Under the pieces are notes generated by a model. That model did not search any database. It was not told the origin of the DNA and saw only the letters and a program-made list of their open reading frames with translations. A DNA stretch of 64,000 nt from an uncultured Granulosicoccaceae bacterium (lineage in GTDB: Bacteria; Pseudomonadota; Gammaproteobacteria; Granulosicoccales; Granulosicoccaceae), in NCBI GenBank assembly GCA_938035945.1, contig CALHOU010000030.1, forward strand, positions 1 through 64,000. Reading direction: 5' to 3'. A program made the translations under genes and the position numbers. Shown here piece by piece: positions 30,472-40,219 of the stretch; the first letter of the stretch is position 1; every line of letters begins with the position of its first letter.

Positions 30472-32124
30472 CTAACAGCAACAATAACTCCGGAACACAT
30501 ACTCTCCACGTGGAGGTTTCTCGCGAATTTGATTGCTGTTCTCACTTGACCAATCGGTTGGTTGTTCAAATTGCGATTCGCTGTAGTTGCTTGGTTTCGA
30601 TGATGAATAACTAAACTTGGATTCCATTTCTGAATCTACCCTTCTAACGACAAAACGACTTCGCATTGGTAGTAATTTGCGCTTGGCCTCGAGCATTTCG
30701 CACTCGTCTGGCAATTCTGAGCTTGAAGCGGCACGTTCAATCACGTACTTCCCACTGTGAATTACACGATGGTGGTATTGACACAAACATACGCCGTTTT
30801 CTATTGAAGTCTCCCCACCATCTACCCAGTGATGAATATGATGGATATGCAAGTGTCTATGTGACGAACAACCTGGAAATTGACAGTGACGATCTCTGGT
30901 TAAAATTGCTCGGCGCATTGCGGGAGGCCAAACCCTTTGCTTACGACCAATGGAAGTTGGTTCTCCTTCCTCAGTGACCATTTTAACCACGCTACAGTCA
31001 CATGCGATTTGACGCGCACTATTGATAGGAATAGAACCAATGCCTTCAATCATCGGATTTCTAACCAATTTGGGTGAATTCTCACCATTCTCGATATCAT
31101 TGGCTGAGAGGCTATCATTATCGATATTAACTACAACTTGAAATCGATCCGACACAGAGGCGTGCTCACCTTCAAAAACAACGCTTCGTTCGGCCATTAA
31201 AACGGCCGCATCGGCTCGTCTCTGCGCTGGCGTAATATCCGTTTCCAAGCTGTCTTCGCGTACACCACTTTCGTCTGAAAGATCATCAATCTCCGCCATT
31301 GATGAGCTATTACCAACTGTAGTTTCATGTTCTTGATATAAGATTTCCTCACACTGCTCAATTCCTAATAAAAAACTTTGCGCGAATTCAGGCGGTAAGA
31401 TTAGTTTTATTTGCGTATTTCCATCTGGTAGCCGTCGCCAATTCAATCGACGGCGCTGCCACTGTTTATTTGCTTTGACTGTATCGTCGGGCTCATCATT
31501 AATTTCCGGCCATCGATACTCTTCACAAATTCGTTGGACATCGCTGACAGTAGCGTCGATGGAGGCTAAACCAAGCAACTGTTCATTTTCTGGATTGGCA
31601 ATTCGCGTCAAAAGCCTTAGCTTAGACCAACTAAGTTGACCGCTTTTAAAATAGCTTTGTAGTTTGGGAAGCTCCCGCAAGCATTTACCTACTCGCAAAC
31701 GCTCCCACGCCGTGCGTATGTCTACGCGCATATAGACACTGATCCATGCAGCACAACTTTTCGAGCCGTATTTTTTCCAGCCCTGTAATTCATCAAATTT
31801 AACCAGCAATTCAAGTTGCTGGCACAAATTTGAATTTTCTTCTTCGGCGAGATCGAGTAAACACTTCACAATTTTCTCGTTCTCATCTATTTCGGTACTA
31901 CTGCTCGATGTACCCGTTCCACATTCTTCAGCACATTGACTGTGCGACTTCGATGGTTCGTTTGCGAAACTCGGAATATACTCAATACGCTCAGGTCCAT
32001 TTCCAAGGTCGTTAGTTATCATTTCAACAGCATGATTCGAACGGCTCTGTTGAGATTTTAGCTTTTTCGTTGCTTGCTCTTTTGTGTTCTCTTCGATTGA
32101 TGCGCTTTCCGAATTTGATTTCAT
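30472..32124 (-). CDS. DUF222 / HNH endonuclease family protein
   Basis: C-terminal HNH: RAILTRDRHCQFPGCSSHRHLHIHHIHHWVDGGETSIENGVCLCQYHHRVIH; DUF222-like N-terminal half. Confidence 0.85.
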   Translation of the reverse strand: MKSNSESASIEENTKEQATKKLKSQQSRSNHAVEMITNDLGNGPERIEYIPSFANEPSKSHSQCAEECGTGTSSSSTEIDENEKIVKCLLDLAEEENSNLCQQLELLVKFDELQGWKKYGSKSCAAWISVYMRVDIRTAWERLRVGKCLRELPKLQSYFKSGQLSWSKLRLLTRIANPENEQLLGLASIDATVSDVQRICEEYRWPEINDEPDDTVKANKQWQRRRLNWRRLPDGNTQIKLILPPEFAQSFLLGIEQCEEILYQEHETTVGNSSSMAEIDDLSDESGVREDSLETDITPAQRRADAAVLMAERSVVFEGEHASVSDRFQVVVNIDNDSLSANDIENGENSPKLVRNPMIEGIGSIPINSARQIACDCSVVKMVTEEGEPTSIGRKQRVWPPAMRRAILTRDRHCQFPGCSSHRHLHIHHIHHWVDGGETSIENGVCLCQYHHRVIHSGKYVIERAASSSELPDECEMLEAKRKLLPMRSRFVVRRVDSEMESKFSYSSSKPSNYSESQFEQPTDWSSENSNQIREKPPRGEYVFRSYCCC

Positions 32125-32483
32125 GCTGAATCCTTTTGCTTAAAATAAATCTCGAAGTAATTTTTGACTTAGAATTCACCGTATCATATAAAACTGTTGT
32201 TATATACAGTATAAAGAACAATATTAAAATAAATTGAAAAACAAAAAGGGATTGATAGCTTGGGAACAAAATCTTGCGTCTCATGCAGCATTTCAATTCA
32301 ACGTTAGGATTGTAGACATAATGATCAGTGAACTTAACAAGAGTGTTGTCACTATTACTTCAGCAACCTTAAAAACCTCCACGTATTCACTCTTTGATTC
32401 AGTAAATGTTTCGATCAAAGCACAGAAATAATCTACACGTATTCACTTTTTCCAATTTGGATATCATTAAATAAAGTCATAAT

Positions 32484-33422
32484 ATGACGTATACTGAATT
32501 TCGAAATAAGGGCGAGTCTGAATCTAGCAGTAGCTTGGCATTCGACGGCCATCAAACTACCATCGATACGCAAGATAAAAACGTCGGGGAAATTCCACGC
32601 GAGCCCGAGCAAGCTGAGAATGTTATGAAACAATCAAATATAATTTCAGAAAATCTTTGGCACTCACGAAGATCAGGCACGTTTTGCGATCCTATTCCCA
32701 ATGAGCTAACGCTGTCGCAAGCCTACGACATTCAAAACGCTTGCACCACAACAGGTTCAGATGAAGACGAGCTGTTAGGTTATAAAATAGGCGCCACCGC
32801 CAACGAGACACTAGAGATTCTTGGTTTAAATGAGCCGTTCTACGGACCAATATATAAAAGTGCTTATGCCACTAACAATGGTTTGAAGGATGAGCTGAAG
32901 TTGGATTTACATCTCCAGCATAAACCACGTGTTGAGGCGGAATTCGTTGCGTGCATGAAAAACGATTTCCATCGCGAAGATCAAGATGTAACGCTAGCTA
33001 AACTTGAAGATCACATCGATTGGATTGCTCCAGGATTAGAGTTTGTAGCCTCTCGGTTTTCAACCATGAGTGAAAAACCTGGCGCGACAGTTATTGCGGA
33101 TTTTGGAGCGAATCAATATATGGTAGTTGGTGAACCATGTCATGCATGGCAAGATTTAGACCTAGAAAAGCACCCCGTACAACTAGATATTACCAACCAA
33201 GAAACCATCAATGGCCATAGCGGCATATCCATATATGGCCATCCGCTAAAATTCGTTTGTTGGCTGCTCAACCAACCTAATATGCATAAGCTGGGTTTGA
33301 AAGCGGGGCAACTCGTGAGTTGCGGTACCTGCACCGGCGCGCCTTTCGTGCAAGATGGCGATCAAATCACGGCTGAATACGGAACACTCGGGCGGCTGGC
33401 TGTCAAAATTGGTACTCGATAG
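32484..33422 (+). CDS. 2-keto-4-pentenoate hydratase / fumarylacetoacetate hydrolase-like protein
   Basis: LSQAYDIQNA, GYKIGAT, RVEAEFVACM, AGQLVSCGTCTGAPFV...GTLGRLAVKI. True start may be ATG 32625 (MKQSN). Confidence 0.82.
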   Translation: MTYTEFRNKGESESSSSLAFDGHQTTIDTQDKNVGEIPREPEQAENVMKQSNIISENLWHSRRSGTFCDPIPNELTLSQAYDIQNACTTTGSDEDELLGYKIGATANETLEILGLNEPFYGPIYKSAYATNNGLKDELKLDLHLQHKPRVEAEFVACMKNDFHREDQDVTLAKLEDHIDWIAPGLEFVASRFSTMSEKPGATVIADFGANQYMVVGEPCHAWQDLDLEKHPVQLDITNQETINGHSGISIYGHPLKFVCWLLNQPNMHKLGLKAGQLVSCGTCTGAPFVQDGDQITAEYGTLGRLAVKIGTR

Positions 33423-33544
33423 CCATTAGCACTAAAACGCCACAAATTTGCAACCAATGACCGAGCCAAACCTCTACATAGCGCCAAGTTGTCCCTAAGA
33501 TTGTTGCGATCCCACCAGAATTCATGTAATTTCAGCGCTTAAGC

Positions 33545-33681
33545 TTCGGGGCGGGGTGTGATTCCCCACCGACGGTAGGGCGTGTAGATCACGCCAAGCC
33601 CGTGAGCTGCTTACTGCATAAGTACGCGGTTGATCTGGTCAAATTCCAGAGCCGACGGTTATAGTCCGGATGGGAGAAGTT
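33545..33681 (+). promoter_or_regulatory. FMN riboswitch (RFN element)
   Basis: GGGGCGGGGTGTGATTCCCCACCGACGGTAGGG...AGCCCGTGAGC...GGTCAAATTCCAGAGCCGACGGTTATAGTCCGGATGGGAGAAG: classical RFN conserved segments, upstream of ribD. Confidence 0.97.
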
Positions 33682-33821
33682 TAGGACACTTAAGTAGCGA
33701 TCCACGCGCATGAACCCTTCATGTTGCCGTGGCGCGAGGTCGTTTGGCGGAGTAAATCCGCGAACGCTTGCGCGATGCATCCTAGTGTCATGCCGCCCCG
33801 ATATTACTAAGGGGCCGGTGA

Positions 33822-34958
33822 ATGCCGACACACGAACACTTTATGCAACGAGCCATTGAGCTCGCCCAAAGAGCGACGGGTAATGTAAGCCCGAACCCTC
33901 TCGTGGGCGCGGTTATCGTGCGCGACAACGTGATTATTGCCGAGGGTTGGCACAAGCAGGCTGGTGAAGCTCACGCTGAAGTCGATGCAATTAACAACGC
34001 TAAAGCAAAGAACATCTCCACAAAAGACGCAACAATGTATGTGTCATTAGAACCCTGTTCCCACCACGGTAAAACGCCACCGTGCACCAACGCCATCTTG
34101 GATGCGCAATTGAGCCACGTGGTGTATGCAACATCAGACACTACCGATCACGCACGGGGTGGCGCACAGCTGCTACAGGCGGCGGGTGTGTCGGTAACCG
34201 GTGGAATATGCGAAGAAGCGGCCAGACAAACAAACCGTTTCTTCTTCCACCACCAAAACAACAAGACGCCGTTTGTTATAGCTAAATTTGCCAGCAGCTT
34301 AGATGGTCGAACCGCTACACGCACCGGCAACAGCCAGTGGATAACTGGACAAGAAGCTCGCCTACGGGGACACACTGCCCGCCAAGCAGTCGATGCAATA
34401 CTGATAGGCGCGACTACCGCAATTAAAGATCAACCACAACTCACCGTGCGTAATCCACAGGCACATGAATATACACAAGCCGCTCACCCGATTCGCATAG
34501 TGCTCGACAGTCACGGTCGTGTAACTACCGACAACGCCATCTTTGACACAAACCTGCCCGCCAGCACCCTCGTTGTTACCACCGATGCGATGCCTGCAGA
34601 ACACGCTAATCAATTAAAACAACTTGGTGTTGACGTGCTTACACTGCCCTGTACCGCTGGCACAACAAGACCCGATCTTAGCGCTCTACTAAAAGAACTC
34701 GGTTTAAGAGAAATTCAAAGCTTACTGGTCGAAGGCGGCCAGACGGTACTTGGCAGCTTCTTCGATGAAGGCTTGGTCAACGAAGTATGGGCGTTCATCG
34801 CTCCCATGCTAATAGGCGGCACAGAGGCCGCACCGAGTGTCGGCGGCCTTGGCATCGATAAGCTCAAAGCAGCACCCAGACTCAGCAACGTAACTGTTGA
34901 ATATTTAAATAACGATTTACTGATTAAAGGCGAAGTACACACATGTTCACCGGAATAG
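33822..34958 (+). CDS. ribD: Bifunctional diaminohydroxyphosphoribosylaminopyrimidine deaminase / 5-amino-6-(5-phosphoribosylamino)uracil reductase
   Basis: Deaminase HAEVDAI and PCSHHGKTPPC; reductase KFASSLDGRTATRTGNSQWITG, LLVEGG. Confidence 0.96.
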   Translation: MPTHEHFMQRAIELAQRATGNVSPNPLVGAVIVRDNVIIAEGWHKQAGEAHAEVDAINNAKAKNISTKDATMYVSLEPCSHHGKTPPCTNAILDAQLSHVVYATSDTTDHARGGAQLLQAAGVSVTGGICEEAARQTNRFFFHHQNNKTPFVIAKFASSLDGRTATRTGNSQWITGQEARLRGHTARQAVDAILIGATTAIKDQPQLTVRNPQAHEYTQAAHPIRIVLDSHGRVTTDNAIFDTNLPASTLVVTTDAMPAEHANQLKQLGVDVLTLPCTAGTTRPDLSALLKELGLREIQSLLVEGGQTVLGSFFDEGLVNEVWAFIAPMLIGGTEAAPSVGGLGIDKLKAAPRLSNVTVEYLNNDLLIKGEVHTCSPE

Positions 34959-35593
34959 TTGAAGAGCTCGGACAGGTGTTGGCTTGCAACCCCACAAGTT
35001 CAGGCTTTGACCTTAGTATAAAGTGCAATACTGTTCTCGCTGACACCCGACTCGGCGACAGCATTGCCGTCAATGGCGTGTGCTTAACCGTTACGGAACT
35101 TACCGAATCAAGTTTCACCGCCGGCCTCGCACCCGAAACCCGTAGCCGCACGAACCTTGATCAGCTAAAAACAGGCGCACCCGTCAACTTAGAAAGATCT
35201 GTTACCCCATCAACCCGCATGGGTGGCCATTTCGTGCAGGGACATGTTGATGCTACCGGCTCTATAAAAAGTTTTAGAAAGGATCAAGACGCATTATGGG
35301 TAGCCATTGAAGTCCCTGTAGAACTCATGCGATACATCGTTACCAAGGGCTATATAACACTGGACGGAACAAGCTTAACCGTCGTCGACACAGGCGAAAA
35401 CTGGTTCAATGTAACCTTGGTTGCCTACACGCAACAACATATCGTAATGCCCACCAAATCTGAAGGTGACTTGGTCAATATCGAGGTCGACGTGCTCGGC
35501 AAATACGTGGAACGCATTATCGAGCATAAAAACATATCTGTATCCAGTTCAAACATCACCACCCAAACCCTAAAAGAGAACGGTTATGACTGA
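34943..35593 (+). CDS. ribE: Riboflavin synthase subunit alpha
   Basis: MFTGIVEELG; duplicated lumazine-binding domains (NGVCLTVTE, LDGTSLTVVD; GGHFVQGHVDATG). Confidence 0.96.
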   Translation: MFTGIVEELGQVLACNPTSSGFDLSIKCNTVLADTRLGDSIAVNGVCLTVTELTESSFTAGLAPETRSRTNLDQLKTGAPVNLERSVTPSTRMGGHFVQGHVDATGSIKSFRKDQDALWVAIEVPVELMRYIVTKGYITLDGTSLTVVDTGENWFNVTLVAYTQQHIVMPTKSEGDLVNIEVDVLGKYVERIIEHKNISVSSSNITTQTLKENGYD

Positions 35594-36824
35594 CATTAAG
35601 ATCGCCAGCGTAGACGAAGCGATCGCTGCGATAAAAAACGGTGAGTTTGTCATAGTCGTCGATGATGAAGATAGAGAGAACGAAGGTGACTTAGTTATTG
35701 CTGCCGAGTTCTGTACGGCCGACAAAGTCAATTTCATGGTTACGCACGGGCGCGGTTTGGTTTGCATCGCCATGCAACAGAGCATGATCGATCGCCTGCA
35801 ACTACCAATGATGATTCCGCAGGAGCAAAATCGCAGCGGTTTCGGTACGGGTTTTACCGTCTCCGTTGAAGCGGCGAAAAATGTAAGCACTGGCATTTCC
35901 GCACCTGATCGCGCGCAAACTATTAAAACACTGATAGACCCAAGCACGAAACCCGAAGACATAGCCGTGCCTGGGCACATGTTCCCTTTGCGCGCCCGCG
36001 ATGGCGGTGTGCTCGAACGGCGTGGGCAAACGGAGGCAAGTGTTGATCTTGCAAAACTGGCGGGGCTCACGCCAGCCGGTGTAATTTGCGAAATAATGGA
36101 TGAACAAGGCGAGATGATGCGTTTGGGTGAGCTGTGTGAGTTCGCACGCAAACACAATATGCTCATCACAACCGTTGATGCAATTGCAGCGTACAGAGAA
36201 CAAAGCGGCAACGATAACGACAACATCGCTATCAATACCGAGAGCAACATAAGCCTAATCGGTACCAGCAAACTACCAACCGAGCACGGTATATTTAAAA
36301 TTAGCGTATTTCGTGATCAACAAGGTCGAGAGCACAGCTTATTGAGTATGGGCGACGTTGCCGGCACCGCGCCACTGGTTCGGTTACATTCTGAATGCTT
36401 AACCGGAGATGCATTCGGCTCGCTCAGATGCGACTGTGGAGAACAACTACAGTCAGCCCTTAAACGCATCGCAAAAAACGGTTCCGGCGCGCTGGTCTAT
36501 TTAAGACAAGAAGGTCGTGGTATTGGCTTAGGCAATAAAATCCGTGCCTACGAACTACAAGATACCGGCGTTGATACAGTTGACGCGAACCATCAACTTG
36601 GCTTCCCAGCAGATGCGCGCGAATACGACACCGCTGCATTAATGCTAAAAAGTGTTGGCGTGAACGAAGTAAAACTCATGACCAACAACCCTGAGAAAGT
36701 TAATGGCCTTAAATCACTTGGCATTAAGGTGGTTGAACAGTTACCGCATCAAGTAGAAATGCATGAACACAACGCTGCCTACTTGCAAACCAAAGCCGAT
36801 CGCATGGGTCACGAGCTTAACTAA
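35586..36824 (+). CDS. ribBA: Bifunctional 3,4-dihydroxy-2-butanone-4-phosphate synthase / GTP cyclohydrolase II
   Basis: DHBPS DDEDRENEGDLVIAAE, HMFPLRARDGGVLERRGQTEA; GCHII HSECLTGDAFGSLRCDCG, RQEGRGIGLGNKIRAYELQ. Confidence 0.96.
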   Translation: MTDIKIASVDEAIAAIKNGEFVIVVDDEDRENEGDLVIAAEFCTADKVNFMVTHGRGLVCIAMQQSMIDRLQLPMMIPQEQNRSGFGTGFTVSVEAAKNVSTGISAPDRAQTIKTLIDPSTKPEDIAVPGHMFPLRARDGGVLERRGQTEASVDLAKLAGLTPAGVICEIMDEQGEMMRLGELCEFARKHNMLITTVDAIAAYREQSGNDNDNIAINTESNISLIGTSKLPTEHGIFKISVFRDQQGREHSLLSMGDVAGTAPLVRLHSECLTGDAFGSLRCDCGEQLQSALKRIAKNGSGALVYLRQEGRGIGLGNKIRAYELQDTGVDTVDANHQLGFPADAREYDTAALMLKSVGVNEVKLMTNNPEKVNGLKSLGIKVVEQLPHQVEMHEHNAAYLQTKADRMGHELN

Positions 36825-36873
36825 CTAACACCCACAGCTATCTACTAGAATTAATTTACCAAGAGTACTAATC

Positions 36874-37338
36874 ATGGCAATCACAATCGAAGGAAATCTT
36901 ATCGGCACAGATCTAAAAATCGGTATCGTCGCCACGCGCTGGAATGATTTCATGGGCAAGCAAATGTTAGCGGGTGCTAAAGATGCACTGCACCGGCACG
37001 ATGTAGCAGACGAGAATATTACCGTTGCCATTGTTCCTGGTTGTTTTGAAATTCCACTGGCGGCAAAAAAGATGGCCGAGAGTGGCAAATACGATGCTGT
37101 TGTGTGTTTAGGTGTACTAATCCGCGGCGGTACCATTCATTTTGATCTGATTGCATCAGAGGCCAGCAAAGGAATTGGCAATGCAGCCACGTCTAGTGGT
37201 GTACCCTGCACACTCGGCGTCATTACAACTGAAACAGTGGAACAAGCAATTGAACGCGCAGGCTGTAAAGCCGGCAACAAAGGTGAAGAAGCCGCGCTTG
37301 CGGCAATCGAGATGGCTAATCTATTAAAGCAGCTTTGA
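36874..37338 (+). CDS. ribH: 6,7-dimethyl-8-ribityllumazine synthase
   Basis: [64 protein letters not shown]. Confidence 0.96.
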   Translation: MAITIEGNLIGTDLKIGIVATRWNDFMGKQMLAGAKDALHRHDVADENITVAIVPGCFEIPLAAKKMAESGKYDAVVCLGVLIRGGTIHFDLIASEASKGIGNAATSSGVPCTLGVITTETVEQAIERAGCKAGNKGEEAALAAIEMANLLKQL

Positions 37339-37378
37339 CATAAATTCCAGAGCATAAACCCCAGAAAATAACCCCAAA

Positions 37379-38212
37379 TTAATAATTGCGCCGCTGCTGC
37401 GCACCATGATAAAGAATATCACCAAAATTCTTATTCACGTGCTCACGTTGTTTCACAGCCGCATCGTCCATGCTGGATTCTGGTCGATGCAAGACGGTTA
37501 TATCGTCACCAGCATGTGCCTTACCGCGCACCGGTAGCCACATATTTTCTCCGATATGTTGCTTGATGTCTGTGCGCATGTAAGATTGCAACGCAAACCC
37601 AACACGCCGCTCTTGACTGACATTCGCTTGCGAGCCATGCACAATTTCACCATGATGGATCGACATCTGACCTGGTCTTAGAACTAAATCCACCGCCGTA
37701 GATTCATCAACATCTTTGACTACTTGGCCGCGTGTGAGAATGTTATCTTGTGCATAAGTATCATCATGCGGTCGAATATTATTCTTATGGCTACCCGGAA
37801 TCATGCTCATGCAACCCGTTTCCCGATTACTTGGCGATAGCGCAATCCACGGAGTCACAAAATCATTCGATGTCATGCCCATATACGTTGCATCTTGATG
37901 CCAGCTCACATAATGCGGCGAGCTGGGATCTTTAATAAACAACACACTACCCCACAACGAAAAGTCCGGGCCAATAAGGTCTTCAACAATATCCAGAACG
38001 GTGTTATGAAACGCTAGCTCATCTAAAAATTTAAACACCAAATGCGCGTTGTTCCGATTCTCCGCATTAATATGCTCCGGGAATCGCTCTTCCGCATTCT
38101 CGAGCTGCTCACGAATAGCAACAGCCTCGTCTTCAGACATCAAATCAATCGGTGATAAATACCCGTATTCATGATACTGCGCGACCTGCGCGTCGCTGAG
38201 AAATTTTGGCAT
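37379..38212 (-). CDS. Phytanoyl-CoA dioxygenase family protein
   Basis: WHQDATYMG (HxD), IALSPSNRETGCMSMIPGSHK, HHGEIVHGSQANVSQERRVGFALQ. Confidence 0.9.
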   Translation of the reverse strand: MPKFLSDAQVAQYHEYGYLSPIDLMSEDEAVAIREQLENAEERFPEHINAENRNNAHLVFKFLDELAFHNTVLDIVEDLIGPDFSLWGSVLFIKDPSSPHYVSWHQDATYMGMTSNDFVTPWIALSPSNRETGCMSMIPGSHKNNIRPHDDTYAQDNILTRGQVVKDVDESTAVDLVLRPGQMSIHHGEIVHGSQANVSQERRVGFALQSYMRTDIKQHIGENMWLPVRGKAHAGDDITVLHRPESSMDDAAVKQREHVNKNFGDILYHGAQQRRNY

Positions 38213-38247
38213 AGCAAAGTCGCCTGTTAATGTTTTGCAGGAGTATT

Positions 38248-38661
38248 TCAGAAATCGATCTTACGGCGCAAGCTTTTAACTTTACCGCGTTTGTTTTTCG
38301 AATCCATTCGTCGCTTCTGAGAATTTTTAGATGGCTTGGTCGCGCGTCGCGATTTTTTCACCACGGTTGCTTTTTTGATCAACAGTGATAGCCGCTCCAA
38401 TGCATCATCTCGATTTTTATCCTGGCTACGAAATTTCTGCGCCTTGATCACGATAATGCCGTCACTGGAAATGCGTTGATCACTGAACGCAAGCAGCCTC
38501 TCTTTGTAGTATACGGGCAGCGATGATTGTGCAATATCAAATCGAAGGTGAACCGCTGAGGATACTTTATTCACATTCTGACCACCCGCGCCTTGCGCCC
38601 GAATGGCATCAAATTCGATCTCACTGAGTGGAATTTCAACGGAATTGGAAATTTTTAGCAT
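38248..38661 (-). CDS. arfB: Alternative ribosome-rescue factor ArfB
   Basis: AQGAGGQNVNKVSSAVHLRFD (GGQ) and basic C-terminal tail RRATKPSKNSQKRRMDSKNKRGKVKSLRRKIDF; start set at MLKISNSVEI. Confidence 0.9.
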   Translation of the reverse strand: MLKISNSVEIPLSEIEFDAIRAQGAGGQNVNKVSSAVHLRFDIAQSSLPVYYKERLLAFSDQRISSDGIIVIKAQKFRSQDKNRDDALERLSLLIKKATVVKKSRRATKPSKNSQKRRMDSKNKRGKVKSLRRKIDF

Positions 38662-38800
38662 GAAACACAGGCCGCTCAACACGATTTTCGACGTTACAGC
38701 GTACAGAATTAAAAACCGCAAGACCGAACGCTAGTTTGTATTACTATACTTCGTATTGCATTATTAATCGGCAAATCGAGCAATTAGGGAGAATATCTGC

Positions 38801-39535
38801 ATGGCGGATACAAAAACAGCACTCATCATAAGCGCACACTCAGCAGACTTTGTCTGGCGTTGTGGTGGCGCGATCGCGCTGCATGCGAAGTTGGGTTATC
38901 AGGTCACTATTGTGTGCTTATCTTATGGCGAACGCGGTGAATCGGCCAAGCTGTGGAAATTGCCGGATATGAACTTGGAAAAAGTGAAAACCGAGCGGCG
39001 CAAGGAAGCCGAGAATGCAGCCCAGGCATTAAACGCGCACGATATTCAATTTTTTGATTTAGGCGACTACCCGCTGGACATGGATCGCGATGCCAAGTTT
39101 CGACTCGTCGATGTTATAAGAAGTGTGCAACCGCAATTTATGATGAGCCACTCTCACTACGACCCATACAATACAGATCATTCCTACGCAACGAAGGTTG
39201 CTATGGAATGCCGCATGATCGCACAAGCATGGGGCCATAACCCCGCTGAAAAAGTACTTGGTGCACCCCAACTGTATCTGTTCGAACCACATCAAACTGA
39301 ACAAATGGGCTGGAAGCCTGATGTGTTTTTAGATATAACCGACGTGTGGGATAACAAACGTGCTGCGATCGAATGCATGCAAGGTCAAGAACACTTATGG
39401 GACTACTACACCAACGTGGCACAAAATCGTGGCAATCATTTTCGCCGCAATTCAGGTGGCATGGCAGGTGGACGCCCAGCGCAATACGCGGAAGGTTTTC
39501 AATCTGTATACCCAAGAACCGTTGACGAGCTTTAA
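38801..39535 (+). CDS. galB: PIG-L family 4-oxalomesaconate hydratase (GalB-like)
   Basis: ISAHSADFVWRCGGAIALHAKLGYQVTIVCLSYGERGESAKLW; adjacent to galC/galD-like genes. Confidence 0.85.
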   Translation: MADTKTALIISAHSADFVWRCGGAIALHAKLGYQVTIVCLSYGERGESAKLWKLPDMNLEKVKTERRKEAENAAQALNAHDIQFFDLGDYPLDMDRDAKFRLVDVIRSVQPQFMMSHSHYDPYNTDHSYATKVAMECRMIAQAWGHNPAEKVLGAPQLYLFEPHQTEQMGWKPDVFLDITDVWDNKRAAIECMQGQEHLWDYYTNVAQNRGNHFRRNSGGMAGGRPAQYAEGFQSVYPRTVDEL

Positions 39536-39547
39536 GGGCTTTCACTT

Positions 39548-40219
39548 ATGAATATTGTTGTTCAACACATAGAACGCGCAGACCCAGAAGTCATTGCAGG
39601 CTTAGCCAGATGTGGAGTTGCTACTGTGCACGAAGCGCAGGGTCGGATTGGATTACTCGCCGCTAACATGCGCCCTATTTATAAAGGCACACAATTAGCG
39701 GCATCAGCCCTAACCATATCTGCAGCACCATGCGATAACTGGATGCTGCACGTTGCAATTGAACAAGTTAAGCCCGGCGACATTCTTGTACAGGCACCCA
39801 GCTCACCGTCTAACGCAGGGTACTTTGGCGACCTGATAGCTACCTCTCTAAAAGCGCGAGGCGGCGTTGGTTTAATTACCGATACAGGCGTACGAGACAC
39901 CGTTGACTTAGAAAAAATGCATATGCCCGTCTGGTCAACCGCCATCTTTGCGCAAGGTACTGTTAAAGAAACCATCGGTTCGGTTAATGTGCCAATCATT
40001 TGTGCTGGCCAATTAGTAAACCCAGGCGACGTTATGATTGCGGATGACGACGGCGTTTGTGTAGTGCGCAGAGAAGATGCAGAAATTGTTCTGGAAAAAT
40101 CAGAACAACGTCTTGCCAATGAAGAATCCAAACGCGAACGACTCGCCAACGGTGAACTTGGTTTAGACATTTACGATATGCGCCAACGTCTTGAAGATAA
40201 GGGCTTAAAGTATGTCTAA
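39548..40219 (+). CDS. galC: 4-carboxy-4-hydroxy-2-oxoadipate aldolase / oxaloacetate decarboxylase (GalC/LigK-like)
   Basis: RraA-like fold: [68 protein letters not shown]. Confidence 0.87.
   Translation: MNIVVQHIERADPEVIAGLARCGVATVHEAQGRIGLLAANMRPIYKGTQLAASALTISAAPCDNWMLHVAIEQVKPGDILVQAPSSPSNAGYFGDLIATSLKARGGVGLITDTGVRDTVDLEKMHMPVWSTAIFAQGTVKETIGSVNVPIICAGQLVNPGDVMIADDDGVCVVRREDAEIVLEKSEQRLANEESKRERLANGELGLDIYDMRQRLEDKGLKYV

Noticed and set aside
30472-32124. DUF222-HNH gene considered as a homing endonuclease, prophage or restriction/defence element
   Set aside because: No neighbouring methylase, terminase, integrase, intron/intein boundaries or phage genes; left as a stand-alone HNH protein.
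33589-33831. 80-aa minus ORF over the FMN riboswitch
   Set aside because: Coincides with the RFN aptamer and its expression platform; no coding evidence.
35570-36271. 233-aa minus ORF antisense to ribBA
   Set aside because: Lies wholly opposite a well-conserved ribBA reading frame; low-complexity Ser/Ile-rich translation with no recognisable domain.
39679-40170. 163-aa antisense ORF opposite galC
   Set aside because: Shadow ORF of a clearly assigned gene.
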